Origin: Voacanga thouarsii
Taxonomy: Eukaryota; Streptophyta; Magnoliopsida; Gentianales; Apocynaceae
Direction: 5' to 3'
Assembly (NCBI GenBank): GCA_026120185.1
Contig: JANUWF010002362.1
Location: 248,001 to 312,000 of the forward strand
Length of the DNA stretch: 64,000 nt
This document shows positions 23,258-35,311 of the stretch, piece by piece (position 1 is the stretch's first letter; each line of letters starts with the position of its first letter). The notes beneath the pieces are model-generated. The model saw only the letters and a program-made list of their open reading frames with translations. It had not been told where the DNA came from and ran no database searches. The position numbers were made by a program, and so were the translations under genes.

Positions 23258-24274
23258 TAATGAGACTTCGCTTCATCTTGGAGGTCAAGATCAAGGAGGG
23301 GGAAGCGTGACTGTGCAAGGACAAGGACCGACGACAAGATCTAGGACCAAGAAGCTTCAAAGTGATTTTCAATTGCTCATAAAACTATGCTTGAAGATGG
23401 AAGAGGGTTGGAAGGTGGAGGAAGCTAGCCAAGAATTCATTTTGATGACTATCCAAGAAGGACCCCAACATGAACTCAAGCTGGCAACAAAGATAGACGA
23501 AATTTGACCAGAATGTGGCCTTCCAGCGGACAGCAGGTGCCGGCCAAAGCAACCGAACCAGCACCGGCTTCAACATGCACACAGCGGCCCCAAGCAATAC
23601 ATAACCAACACTGGCTGTAGAGCCCTAGCTGCTGCCGGATCCAGCCTGGGCAGCCGACGGCTACTCCGCGTTTTTTATGTTTTCTCTGATTTTCTTCCAT
23701 TTTAAATGTTTATAAAGACCTATTAAGGCCTTAAATTGTATTAGAACCTCAGAGATTACTTAGCTAGGGTTAGGGTAGTATAAATACAAATTTTAGTGAT
23801 TTGACAATAGAATTCGCACACTTTATTCAAATTTAAAGAGAAAGTCTTAAGAGGCCTTAGCCTCATTGTTCATCTTATTCAAGACCATGCTTAAGGCTTA
23901 GTCCTTCTTATGAATGAGTCTATAAATCTTTTATATAATCCAATGTGATTTCTTTCAATGGGTCTTAGTTGCTTTGCTCTTCTAAGGTTTGTTTGAATTT
24001 CATTACTTGGGTGCCTATTTTCTCTATTCTTTTTGTTCTTGTTTGCCTTTATTGCTTCAAGGATATTTGGGGTGAGATTCTAGTAGAAATTTCTACTATT
24101 CTTGAGGGTCTTTGAAGCCTAGTTCTTCAAGGGTTTGATAGAGAATAGATTGTTAGTTTAATTTCTCCTTTTTATCTCAAGAAATTCACTGTTTTGGTCC
24201 CTTAGGATGAGCTAAACTCATAATCAACTAAACCACCCACAACACCAAGAAAAAGCCCACTTAAGATCATATTA
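23258..24274 (+). repeat. 5' LTR of element G
   Basis: It starts TAATGAGACT (TGATGAGACT in the 3' LTR and in H) and ends GATCATATTA (ATATCA in the 3' LTR). The first ~250 bp encode the tail of Pol in frame, which explains why a pol-like piece lies upstream of gag here. A GC-rich block with GCCGGC-type boxes (about 23525-23665) precedes the TATA box AGTATAAATA (23777-23786). Confidence 0.9.
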
Positions 24275-25221
24275 AAGAGTTTGGTATCAAAGCAATAAAA
24301 GCTTTGATTCCAATCAAAGCAATAAAAGCTTTGATTCCAATCAAAGCTTGGAAGCAAGAAAAGGAACCCTATAAAATTGAAGAAAAACAAGAGAAATCTC
24401 GTAACTTAACAAAAATGCTACAAAAATGTCATGTTATCTTTGCTATTTCTTCATTTTTCCTTAAGAAAATTGCTCTTTGAAGTTAGTATATTGCTTGGGA
24501 ATAAATTTGTCTTGTGATTGTGGTGAAAATGGGCATGAATTTAAGTGAAAATATTGGTTGGTTTTGAGTGACGGGAATGCAACCAAGGTGTTTGATAAAT
24601 ATTCCATGATAATATTTTTTACTATAGTTAGGAACTTTGATTCTTAATTTTCATTCCTTGAGATATTGGGACTTATTATATCACTCTATTATTGAATTTC
24701 ATGCTCATTGAACTCAATTTTACTAATGCACACTTGTGATCATTTTGTTCTTCATAATTCTAGTTCTAGTTGTTCTTGTTTCTTTGTTCTTGCTAACTCT
24801 TGTTTGTTTCTTATTTAGAAGTGTTTCTTTGTGCATCTAGTATTTGTTCTTGTGTTGATTGAGTCCACATTTCTTGAAATTCTTAATTAAAAACATATTT
24901 GCTTGAGGTGCCCAACAAGTGTTTGTTGAAATTCCTCTAAGACCTCCTAATTGGAAAAATCCATTAATTTATGTGATTCACTAAGTTGGACTAAATCTTT
25001 AGCTATTGGGGAGAATTGGGATTGAACAAGAAGGCTTGAGTATTGAGAAAAAGGTAAGAGGGTGAGACTATTACTAAAAGAGCCTAAGAGAGCAAACACG
25101 AGTGTGGAGTGACCAGCCGTTGAGAGCTAACATGCAAGGAAGCGAAGTAAGGATCTATATTTTTTTTTTTTTTCTAATCTCTTTTGTTTTGCAGGTATAA
25201 ATAAGTAAATATTCCATCACC
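24275..25221 (+). other. G leader with PBS and a duplicated 27-bp unit
   Basis: A PBS-like TTTGGTATCAAAGC lies at 24280-24293. It runs into two exact tandem copies of a 27-bp unit (24289-24315 and 24316-24342), with a partial third start, AAAGC. Each unit contains a short palindrome, AAAGC...GCTTT. The rest of the leader, about 880 bp, is T-rich and noncoding up to the gag ATG at 25222. Confidence 0.7.
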
Positions 25222-26730
25222 ATGGCCCATGATCAAGAGATCTCTAGGCCTAACGCAAGTGGACCTAGTAAACCTCAAGAAGAACAAATTGATGCTAGGA
25301 TTTTATGTGATGACTTGCAAGCTATGATGAGGACTATGAAAAGTGAGTTTCAAAATATGACAAGGGAATTGATAGATCATCTTGGACAATCTTCTACTGT
25401 CGCACGAAGGAGAGGCCAAGATTGATTTGAAGTACCTAGCCCTAGGATGAGGGATGGTAATGCCCATACTCCTCCGTTAAATGCCCAACAAGGGAAAGAG
25501 TAGGATGATCACTCTATTGGGGGATTCCAACAAGCTCTTATGAGAAGGGGAAGACATGGTATGAGAGGAAGACGAGGTATGGGTTAAGAAAGGAATGGTA
25601 GGAACAACCTAAGGAGGTTAGAAAGAGAGTTTGAGGGAGTTGATGAATGGTATGAGAGGGAACAAGTAGAAGCCTTTATGAAACACAATAGAGAATAGGG
25701 CTATAGAAGAGGTAGGAGAGAAAGAAATGATGAGGAGAGGGAGCTAAACTACATTAAATTGAAAGTGTCCACATTCTATGGCAAGAGTGACCCCGAAGTA
25801 TATTTAAAGTGGGAGAGCAAGATGGAGATCTTTCTAGAAAGTCATACCTATAGTGAGAGGTCAAAAGTGAGGTTGGCTAGTTTGGGATTTTCAGAGTATG
25901 CTTTGGTTTGGTGGGAACAAGTTAGTGTACAAAGGAGATAAACGGGAGTGAAAACCGTGGCTAGTTAGAATTTGTTAAAAGATATAATGAGAGCTAGGTT
26001 TATACCACATAATTACTACAATGATCTTTACCAAAGGCTCCAATCACTCAAGTAAGGGAACAAGAGTGTGGAAGATTACCATAAAGAGATGGAAGTAATA
26101 TTGATGAGAGCTCAAATCAACAAGGATCCTAGGGCAACAAGGGTAAGGTTCTTGGGAGAATTAAATAGGGAAGTTGCCCATTTGGTAGAATTGCACCCCT
26201 ATAAATGATTGGAGGATATAGCACATGCCGCTATGAAGATTGAGAGGTAATTAAAGTGGAGGGAATTTACTAGACCACCACTTCCAAACCCCAATACTAC
26301 TAGTAAGATGCCAATTAAAAAGGATGAAGCCCCTAAGCCATTCTAAAGGGACTTCAACAAACCAAGGGATAGTTGGAAACCTAGAGAGAATTGGAAGCCT
26401 AGGGAGGATTGAAAACCTAGGGAAGGTTGGAACAAGGACAAGGGAAAAGCCATGGAGATGCTACAAAAGAATAGGGATATCAAGTGTTTTAAGTGCCTTA
26501 GATATGGACATACTTCCCATGAGTGTCCAAGCAAGAGAACGATGTATACTAATCCCTATAGTGGGGTTTCTACCGACGAAGAAGAAGAAGGAGAAAGGTA
26601 CCAAGGAGACCAAGATGGAAACGGGGATGAGGAAAGTGATGAAGGGGAAGTTGTTGGTCAAGAATACTCTTTGGTGAGAGTCACAAAAAGGTCATTGAAT
26701 TCACAAGCCATTGAAGACTAAGATCACCAA
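25222..26730 (+). pseudogene. Ty3/gypsy gag (element G)
   Basis: The ATG at 25222 (context ACCATGG) starts a Gag with an N-terminal coiled, charged region (LQAMMRTMKSEFQNM), an RG-rich stretch, then the retrotrans_gag core: DPEVYLKWESKMEIFLES (about 25792-25845) and SEYALVWWEQVS (about 25888-25925). Stops lie in frame, including the TAA at 25939-25941 shared with H. A short repeated WKPRE-type motif (about 26370-26430) precedes the complete zinc knuckle C-F-K-C-L-R-Y-G-H-T-S-H-E-C (26485-26526), then an acidic tail rich in Glu. Confidence 0.87.
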
Positions 26731-29700
26731 CAAGGAGAGAACATTTTCTACACTAGGTGTCCAATCAACAAGATCCCTTGTAGTGTCATTGCGGATAGTG
26801 GGAGTTGCACTAACGTGATTAGTGCAAACTTAGTTGAAGAATTGGACTTGAGATGGATTAAACACCCTAGCCCTACAAATTGCAATAGTTGAATGATAGC
26901 GGGGAATTGAGAGTAAACAAGTAAGTTTTGGTGTCTTTTGAGATGGGAAAGTACAAGGATGATGTGCTATGTTATGTGGTAACTATGTAAGCGGGTCATT
27001 TGCTCATAGGATGGCCTTGGTAATACGATAGACATGTAAAGCATGATGGGAAAAAAATACTTATTCCCTACTCAATGAGGGAACTAAGTTCACCCTTATC
27101 CCCATGGCCCCTAGTGAGGTGAACAAAGATCAACAAATCATGAAAGAGAAAGAAAAGAAAAAGGGGGCGCAAGATGTCAAACAAAAATAAGAAATTGGGA
27201 GGAAAGAAAAAGAGTTGAGAGAGAGGATGGACAAACCAGTACCTTTGACGATCAAGGATAGGAGTGAGTAAGGACAAGAAAGGGGAGGTAAAAGAAGAGT
27301 GAATTACTTTGCAAAAGAAAATGAGGTCATAAAGGCTATAGAAGCTAAGGAACTTGTTATTCTTCTTTTATGCAAAGGTTCTTATGTTTCTACTAATGAT
27401 TCTACATTGTCTTTGCCTAATGAAATTGCAACTATTCTTCAAGAATTTGAAGACGTTTTTCCAAAGGAGATGCTTGGAGGACTACCACCCATAAGAGGGA
27501 TTGAGTATCAAATTGACTTTGTGCCCGAAGCCATCATCCTCAACCGATCGGCATATAGAAGCAACCCGGAGGAGTCCAAGGAATTACAAAAGCAAGTAGA
27601 GGCATTACTTGAGAAGGGACATGTGAGAGAGAGTCTAAACCCATATACAGTTCCGATTCTCTTGTTGCCCAAAAAGGATGGGACATAGCGTATGTGCGTG
27701 GATTGTCACGCTATTAACAACATCACGGTAAAGTACCATTATCCCATTCCTAGGCTAGATGACTTGCTTGATGAGCTATTTGGTACATGCATCTTCTCTA
27801 AAATTGATTTGAAATCCGGTTACTACCAAATTAGAAAAAGAGAAGGGGATGAATGAAAAATGACTTTTAAAACCAAATAAGGGTTGTATGAGTGGCTTGT
27901 CATGTCATTTGGATTGTCTAATACTCCTAGTACTTTCATACGATTAGTACAACATGTTTTGAGGGAATTCATTAGAAAATTTGTTGCTGTGTACTTTGAT
28001 GATATATTAATCTATAACAAATCATATGTAGATCATTTGAATCATGTTCAAAGTGTGTTTGTTGCCCTCCAAAGGGAGAGATTGTATGCTAACCTTGAGA
28101 AGTGCTCTTTTTGTTTGGAGAGGATTACATTCCTTGGGTATGTTGTGAGTGCCAAAGGGATTGAGGTTGATGAGGGAAGAGTAAAAACCATCCAAGATTC
28201 GCCCAACCCTACCACCATTACCTAAGTCCGTAGTTTCCATAGGCTAGCTAGTTTTTATAGGAGGTTCATCCAAAAATTTTAGCACCATAGCGGCCCCTCT
28301 AACCGAAGTGGTAAAGAAAAATATGGGATTTAAGTGGGAGGAAGGCCAACAACAAGCCTTTCAAACCCTCAAAGACAAATTAAGCTAAGCTCCAATTCTT
28401 ATTCTTCCTAACTTTGAGAAGGCATTTGAGATAGAGTATGATGCAAATAGGATGGGAATAGGTGTGGTCTTGACCCTAGATAGAAAACCCATTCCATACT
28501 TTAGTGAGAAATTGTCCGGGGTAGCCCTCAATTACTCTACCTATGACAAAGAGCTTTTTGCCTTAGCAAGGACCCTAGAATATTGGCAACACTATCTTTT
28601 ACCAAGAGAGTTTGTCATTCATACCGATCATGGGACCCTTAAACACCTCAAAAGCCAATAAAATTTAGACAAGAGGCATGCAAGATGGATAGAGTTTATT
28701 GAGACATTTTCTTATGTCATTTAATACAAGAAAGGTATGGAAAATGTTGTAGCGGATGCACTATCTCGAAGGTATGTACTATTAAACTTTTTGGATGCTA
28801 AACTTCTTGGTTTTGAACTTGTGAAGGAATTGTATGTTGATGATGAGGTGTTTGAGAAAATTTTCCATGCTTGTGAGAAATGTGCATTTGCTAAATATTA
28901 TAGGCATGATGGTTTCTTGTTTAAGGAGGCAAGGCTTTGTGTGTCAAAGGGTTCTATTAGGGAGTTACTAGTTAAAGAGGCCCATATTGGGGGACTAATG
29001 GGGCATTTTGGTGTTGCAAAGTCCTTAGGCATCCTTAAGGAACATTTCTTTTGGCCAAAAATGAGAAAGGATGTGGAGAAACATTGTTGTAAATGCATTA
29101 TTTGTAGGCAAGTTAAGTCTAGATCTCTCCCACATGGTTGTTATATTCCTTTGCCCATACCTAATGTGCCTTGGGTTGATATTTCAATGGACTTCATCTT
29201 AGGATTGCCTAGGTCCAAGAGGGGTAAGGACTCCATATTTGTAATTGTTGATCAATTCTCTAAAATGGCTCATTTTGTGGCTTGTTCCAAGACTAATAAT
29301 GCGTCCTATATTGCAGATTTATTCTTTAAAGAAGTGGTGAGAATGAACGGGATTCCAATGACTATTGTCTCGGATAGGGATACTAAATTCCTTAGCCACT
29401 TTTGGAGAGTTTTATGGAACAAACTTGGTACTAATTTCTTGTTTTCCACAGCTTGTCATCCTCAAACGAACGGACAAACGGAGGTGGTCAACCGAATACT
29501 CACCCAACTCTTGCGGACTATAATCAAGAAGAACTTGAAAAATTGGGAGGAATGCTTGCCACACATTGAGTTTGCTTACAATAGGGCTATTCACTCTACT
29601 ACTTCTTATTCTCCTTTTGAAATTATGTATGGTTTTAATCCTCTAACTCCATTAGATTTGGTTCCCTTGCCTACAGGTGAACGGATAAACCTCGATGGAG

Positions 29701-30260
29701 CTAAGAAGGCGGAAATAGTGAAGACACTCCATGAGAAGGTAAAAGCAACTATTGCAAAACAAAATGAAGAGATCACCCATAAGCGTAATCAAGAAAGGAA
29801 AATTGTGTCATTTGAGCTAGGTGATTGACTATGGGTGCACCTTTGCAAGGAGAGATTTCCCACTCAACGATGGAGCAAACTAGATCTAAAGAGGGATGGT
29901 CCATTTCAAGTTCTCGCAAAAGTTGCAGATAACGTTTGTAAGATAGATTTACCTGGTGAGTATTATGCTAGCGCCACTTTTAATGTTAGTAACCTCTCTC
30001 CCTTTAATGTAGATGATGGCAATGATTCGGAGACGAATCTTTTCCAAGGAGGGGGAGATGATGAGACTCTACTTTATCATGGAGGTCAAGATCAAGGAGG
30101 GGGAGGCGTGACTGTGCAAGGACAAGGACTGATGACAAGATCTAGGACAAAAAAACTTCAAGATGATTTTTAATTACTCATAAAACCATACTTGAGAATG
30201 GAAGAGGGTTGGAAGGTTGAGGAAGCTAGGCAAGAAGTTCATTTTGATGACTATCCAAGA
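26731..30260 (+). pseudogene. Ty3/gypsy pol (element G): PR, RT, RNase H, IN
   Basis: Protease ADSGSCTNV at 26791-26817. RT about 27420-28280: [11 protein letters not shown], the catalytic VYFDDILIY (about 27990-28015), [19 protein letters not shown]. The TAG at 27686-27688, at the usual Trp of DGTWRMC, is also present in H. RNase H about 28440-28660: [11 protein letters not shown] and [11 protein letters not shown]. Integrase about 28890-29640: zinc finger ending [10 protein letters not shown], then D in DISMDF, D in VSDRDTKF and E in GQTEVVNR, so the D,D,E triad is intact. A GPF-type module (DGPFQVLAKV, about 29895) and a tail MTRSRTKKL lie partly inside the 3' LTR. Integrase is the longest open stretch, 28737-29828. 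Confidence 0.92.
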
Positions 30261-31076
30261 AGGACCCTAACAAAAACTCAAGCTGGCAACAAAGACGAAT
30301 GAAATTTGACCAGAATGTAGCCTTCCAACGAACAGCCGGCGTTGGGCCAAGTAGCCAAACCGGCGCTGGCTTCAACCTGCACACGGCGGCCCCAAGCAGG
30401 GTCTAACCGGCACCAGCTATAGAGCCCTAGCCAGCGCTGGCTCTAGCCTGGACAGGCGACGACTGCCCCATGTTTTTTATGTTTTCTCCGACTTTCTTCC
30501 ATTTTAAATGTTTGTAAAGACCTATTAAGGCCTTAAATTGTATTAGAACCTCAATAATTACTTAGGTAGGGTTAGAGTAGTATAAATACAACTTTTAGAG
30601 ATTTGACAACAGAATTCACACACTTTATTCAAATTTGAAGAGAGAGTCTTGAGAGACCCTAGCCTCCTTGTTCATCTTATTCAAGATCATTCTTAAGGCC
30701 TAGTCCTCCTTATGAATGAGTCTATAAATCTTTTGGATAATTCAATGTGGTTTCTTTCAATAGCTCTTAGTTGCTTTGCTCTTTGAAGGTTTATTTGAAT
30801 TCTATTATTTAGGTGCCTATTTTCTCTATTCGTTTTGTTCTTGTTTGCCTTTGTTACTTCAAGGATATTTGGGGTGAGATTATAGTAAAACTTTATACTA
30901 TTCTTGAGGGTCTTTGAAGCATAGTTCTTCAAGGGTTTGATAGAGAGTAGATTGTTAGTTTAATTTCTCCTTTTTGTCCCAAGAAATTCACTGTTTTGGT
31001 TTCTTGGGATGAGCTGAACTCATAATCAACTAAACTACCCACAACACCAAGAAAAAGCCCACTTAAGATCATATCA
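30059..31076 (+). repeat. 3' LTR of element G
   Basis: It runs from TGATGAGACT to GATCATATCA, 1018 bp, aligning with the 5' LTR throughout. It includes the pol tail, GC-rich boxes (about 30330-30475) and the TATA box AGTATAAATAC (about 30579-30589). Preceded by the PPT and followed by attga, the 3' copy of the target duplication. Confidence 0.92.
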
Positions 31077-31289
31077 ATTGAGCTCCAACCACGAATGGCA
31101 AGTGATGAAAGGGAGACATATACATGGAGATTAATATGCCACTGTTGCCAGTGCAATCATCCCAATAAAGGGAAGATCGAAATCATAGGCTGAGAATCTG
31201 CTATTTAGGTTACCTGGGGACAATGCCCTTAGTATCACAATTTGAAGTCTTAGAATAGGTTGAAAATATTGATTTCGTTATGGAATATA
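31077..31289. other. unassigned spacer between G and copia LTR O
   Basis: Should be the continuation of the DNA that G entered, next to the LINE ORF1 remnant. I see no domain in it and no similarity to other parts of the window. Confidence 0.4.
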
Positions 31290-32748
31290 TGTTTAGAAAG
31301 GGTTTGAGTTGTTCTTGTTTGAGAAAACTCAGATCCAAACACACAAAATAATAGTAGGAATAAAACAAAATTACTTCTACCAAAGAACTTAACGAGTTGG
31401 AACCAATCGACTTGGTTAAAGATTATATCTTTCTATTAGTTTTTGTAGATTGTTCTGGCTAAACCTTCAAGCTAAATCATTAGCAAGACTTCAGGACTTC
31501 ACGATCCCTACTTTTATAGTATCCACTTGAAAAGAGAAGTTTAACCTTAGTCTAGGTTTTTTTTTTTTCTTTAAACCGAAAAACAAGAAAGATGAGTTCT
31601 CGAGAGTTTTGGACAGCTTTTGATATTTTTTAAAAGTTTTTCTAAAGACTTCTCCTTGATATCTTAGACCAAATCTCAGATATTGTCCAATTTGAAATCA
31701 AATTTGGATTCTATTTCAAAATCAGAATTTAAATCGAATTGAAATCTTATCTAACTCAAATATCTCTCTTTTATTCATCCTAATTCGATTTTGAATAAAA
31801 TTTAATTAGTTAGATGGTCCAAACTAGCAATTTGGCTCAATTAATTGAAACGTCTAAACCAAGCCGAAAATATTTTTTGAAACCCATTCTAAATTGATCT
31901 TAGAATGCAACTAATAGGGGCTTGTAATGTTGTAAAAAATAATAAGGGCATCTAGCAACAAATCATTATTCCCAAATCACAAGTAAATGGTGATTTAATA
32001 TGATTACTGTAATGATCAATTAATTGATCCTTTTGTCTTTGATATCTAAATTGAACACAAGTCATAAAATGTTTTTCACTTGTATTATTCGATCTATATA
32101 TTTTTTGATTCATGAGTTGACTAATTAAAATTAAATCAGTATCTCTATGTTGATTCATTTGTTCATGGCTATATAGATTAGTCTCACACAACAAGAGGCC
32201 TAAGATATCACTGTTGTTATGTAGAATGAACAAATTCTATCTTAATCATACTCATCATTTCTCATAATTTGTAACATACCCAATTAATATCTTCATTGCC
32301 CATCCTATTAAGGACCGTGTTTAGCACCATCAAAGTATATTACTTGCCATGTAAAAAATTGTGTAATATCAAATTAAAGGATTACAAATACCATGATCAC
32401 TCTTTGAATCACTTATAACACTTATATAATGATTCATGTAGTGTTCTCATGTCCAATCAGTCCAGTGTATTGATTTTCTAATCATATATCAATGTGTTGA
32501 TATGATATTATATGTATCTATAATAACTCTAGTTATAAAAAACAATACATACTAGTCTTAATGCACTATTATTTCCCGATCAATAATAATTCTTGGCTAG
32601 GAACACTTTAAAAATGGTGTCATAACCATTCTACAGACATTATTGTGCATGATCTTACGCAGATAAACATAAAATATAATAATGAGAATGCTTTTATTAA
32701 TATAATAATGATACAAATATAATCTATATGTTCCAAATCTCTTTAACA
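31290..32748 (-). repeat. lone Ty1/copia LTR O
   Basis: Read on the minus strand it begins TGTTAAAGAG (32748), an AT-rich copia LTR start with the same design as the LTR of element A, has a TATA-like CTATAAAAG near 31510-31520, and ends CCTTTCTAAACA (31290). No gag, pol, PBS or PPT lies on either side. The flanking pentamers (ATATA on the left, tttgt on the right) do not match, so it is not a clean solo LTR; a deletion joined at least one side. Immediately to its right the TNP2 coding region of CACTA element N begins. Confidence 0.65.
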
Positions 32749-34330
32749 TTTGTGGGCTTAGTGCATTCAAAGAGGGAGTCTAGTGTGCTTAAAAATACTA
32801 GCCTAGCCAAGCCTAGGAAAGATGAAGCAGCAAAGAGTGGCACGAAGACCTAGGCTACAAGGCTAATTCTAAAAGAGACACACAAATCATTTGAAGGATC
32901 TAGAATATATTATTCACGATAGAATTGCTCTCACTCTTTATCATTTTGAGAAAATATTCTCTCCATCATTTTTCGATGTCATGGAATATTTGCCTATACA
33001 TTTAGCTGAGGAAGCAATGTTGCTTGGTCCTATTCAATATAGATGGATTTACCCTATTAACAGGTTTGAATCGGATTACCTTCACTACTGTCATTAATTT
33101 CATATTTATGATAAGTAGCCTTATTTTTTACAACTACATGTAGGTATTTACTTACATTGAAGAGGTATGTGTGTAATCATGCCCATTCAGAGGCACCAAC
33201 TGCGAATGGGTACATGATGCAAGATTGCATGAATTTTTGCTCTAGATACTTGAATGATGTGGAAAATAAAACAAATCGTTGTTCAAGGAAATGTGGCAAT
33301 TTTGATAATATTGGTCACATTGTGGGAAATGGCAAGCATGAAAGATTTGATAGAATAACATAGGAACAAGCCCATAGACATATCCTCATGAATACACCTA
33401 CTGTAAAGTCATTTATGGAGTAACTGAAAATGTATTTAACTATAGGCTATCTATACTAATAGGCATCATAATCTCACATTATCACCATTATGTGATAGTA
33501 TACATATCTCACAACTCAAAAGTACAATGCCACGTGCTAGTGATCATTACATTCAGAACGTTCAAAGTGAACAATTTCATGGATGGTTTAAAACCTATGT
33601 AAGTTAAAAACTTAGTTGGTATAGTAAATAATATTAATATTTTTTTAATTATATTATATTTCAACTTATTGATATAGTATATGCATGTTTGAGATCAGAG
33701 AAGGAAATATAATGCCATGTTTAATAAAGAAATAAATGTATTAGCTGATGGTCTAAATCTTGATAGGAGACACTTCAAGTCATATATTGCCAATGGATAT
33801 CATTTTTGAACAAAGAATTTTGAGATTTACAGTACTACTCAAAATAGTGGTGTTGTGGTCAAGCCTGCAACACTTAGTTTTGCTAGCAGAAAAGATAGGA
33901 TTCGAATTATTGGGGATGTAACTTATTATAGGATTTTGACAGAGATTGTTGAGTTGATTTATAATACCCAATTTAAGTTCATCCTTTTTAGGTGTGATTG
34001 GGTTGATAATCACCAAGGAGTAAAAGAGGACATGTTTAAATTTACTTTGGTGAACTTCAATCATTTGATGTACAAAGACAACCTCCCAGCAAATGAACCT
34101 TTCATACTAGCATCTCAAGCAGATTAAGTGTGCTATATGCCAGACCCTATTGAATCAGATTGGGCAATTGTGATGAAAATGACTCCAAGAGATAAATTTG
34201 ATACGAATTTGCATATGTCTGAAGCTAGGCCTTATTCCTCACAATAGCTTGATGACAATGTTGCAATTTAGGAACATGATAACGTTTAGGTTTGACAAGG
34301 CTCGAAAGCAATAGTAGTTGATGAAATTGC
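32749..34330 (+). pseudogene. CACTA TNP2 transposase, C-terminal part (DUF4218 and DUF4216)
   Basis: DUF4218: LKDLEYIIHDRIALTLYHFE (about 32891-32950), FFDVMEYLPIHLAEEA and GPIQYRWIYPINRF to 33097. After an apparent intron it continues from 33157: KRYVCNHAHSEAP, MNFCSRYL. Then ANGYHF and STTQNSGVVV (about 33790-33860) lead into DUF4216: FKFILFRCDWVDNHQGVK and VNFNHL, EPFILASQADQVCYM (33855-34140). A degraded tail with LDDNVAI follows, like the usual TNP2 C-terminus. The catalytic Transposase_21 domain is absent. TNP2 is the strand-cleaving transposase of En/Spm elements. Confidence 0.88.
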
Positions 34331-34671
34331 TTCATATGAAGAATGATATAGAAATAGAAAGAGCAGCTTAAGAAGTATAGGGCTAATAGTTTTAGTTGTG
34401 ATTAGATTGCCCATTAGTTTTACTTTATTTTTTGTTCTGTTTCGTCTTTCTGAACACATTTGAATATTTTGGTCACAAAGATATATTACAAATTTTCACT
34501 ATCTTACATTGTCACTTTTGTAATAGGAATTCTCAGTTTTCTTGTTGTTTTTCTGGATTCTCCGAACATCATTTAATTTTGTTTGCTGATCTTAGCCTCT
34601 ACTTTCAGCTCCTCCTTAATGTTACGATACTAATTTCTTATTTTTCTTCACATATTATATAGGTGAATATG

Positions 34672-35311
34672 TCAAAAAGAAAGACTTATGGTATGACAAT
34701 ATTGGAAAAACTATCACTGGAAAAGCTATCTCCTAAAACTGACACAACCTGAGACATTAATAGCCTAAGAAGTAGCTCGCACATTGAAGCACAACTGAAG
34801 AAGCAGCCAGCACAACAGTCATTTGTGACATGACGCCCTGCAACAAGATCATATCCATCAGCACTTACTGCAGCTGTTAGTGGTCCCCCTAATTTTGTTG
34901 GAGTTATATCAACTAGAAGAACACTCATATTCTGCCTCTACTTTAGAAATGTAAAACAATGGCTTCATCTAGTCCTTCAACATTAGTTGCTCCAAATAAT
35001 TTGCCTATAGTACCTACTACTTCTACATCACTCGAGGTGAATGTTGCAAATTATTATCCTACAATAGCTGTTACTTCTAACACACAAGGGGTAGATGTCA
35101 ACCACAACATACATAGTCTTGATGGTTCTCAAACTGATGATGCAAGCACTTTTGATGCTTTTGGAGGCCCACCTGAAGAAGTTGATGTAGGTGGTCAATG
35201 TGGAAATGACATGTTAGATGCAACAAGGCTGGATTAACAGCCAACTAATAAAGTAGGCACATCTTATCTTTTTATCTTTTCTATCTAAAATTATACGTTA
35301 TTGTTGCTGAA
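34672..35311 (+). pseudogene. CACTA second gene (Ptta/En/Spm type), N-terminal exon region
   Basis: An ATG at 34672 begins MSKRKTYGMTILEKL and soon meets stops. From 34959 a 92-codon open frame (MASSSPSTLVAPNN...) rich in Ser, Thr and acidic residues runs to 35237. These low-complexity N-termini are usual for the second gene of plant CACTA elements and diverge fast, so the call depends mainly on position between TNP2 and the conserved exons downstream. Element J interrupts the gene at 35312. Confidence 0.5.

Larger units (their letters stand above)
23258..31076 (+). mobile_element. complete Ty3/gypsy chromovirus-like element G
   Basis: LTRs at 23258-24274 and 30059-31076, a PBS-like TTTGGTATCAAAGC (24280-24293, initiator-Met type), gag, protease, RT, RNase H, integrase and a PPT (AAGGAGGGGGAGA, about 30046-30058) are all present in Ty3/gypsy order. 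Flanks attaa (23253-23257) and attga (31077-31081) match at 4 of 5 positions. The pol frame runs on into the 3' LTR, a property known for the CRM clade of plant chromoviruses. No chromodomain was recognised. Multiple stops make it non-functional. Element H is a sibling copy. Confidence 0.92.

Noticed and set aside
23258..23510. Separate pol fragment of another gypsy copy upstream of G
   Set aside because: It is the Pol tail encoded by the first part of the G LTR, present at the same place in all four G/H LTRs.
31290..32748. O as a clean solo LTR with TSD
   Set aside because: Flanking pentamers do not match and TNP2 sequence is not recognised on the left side, so only a lone LTR is claimed.
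34432..34662. 76-codon open frame between the CACTA genes
   Set aside because: T-rich intergenic spacer between TNP2 and the second gene; no motif.
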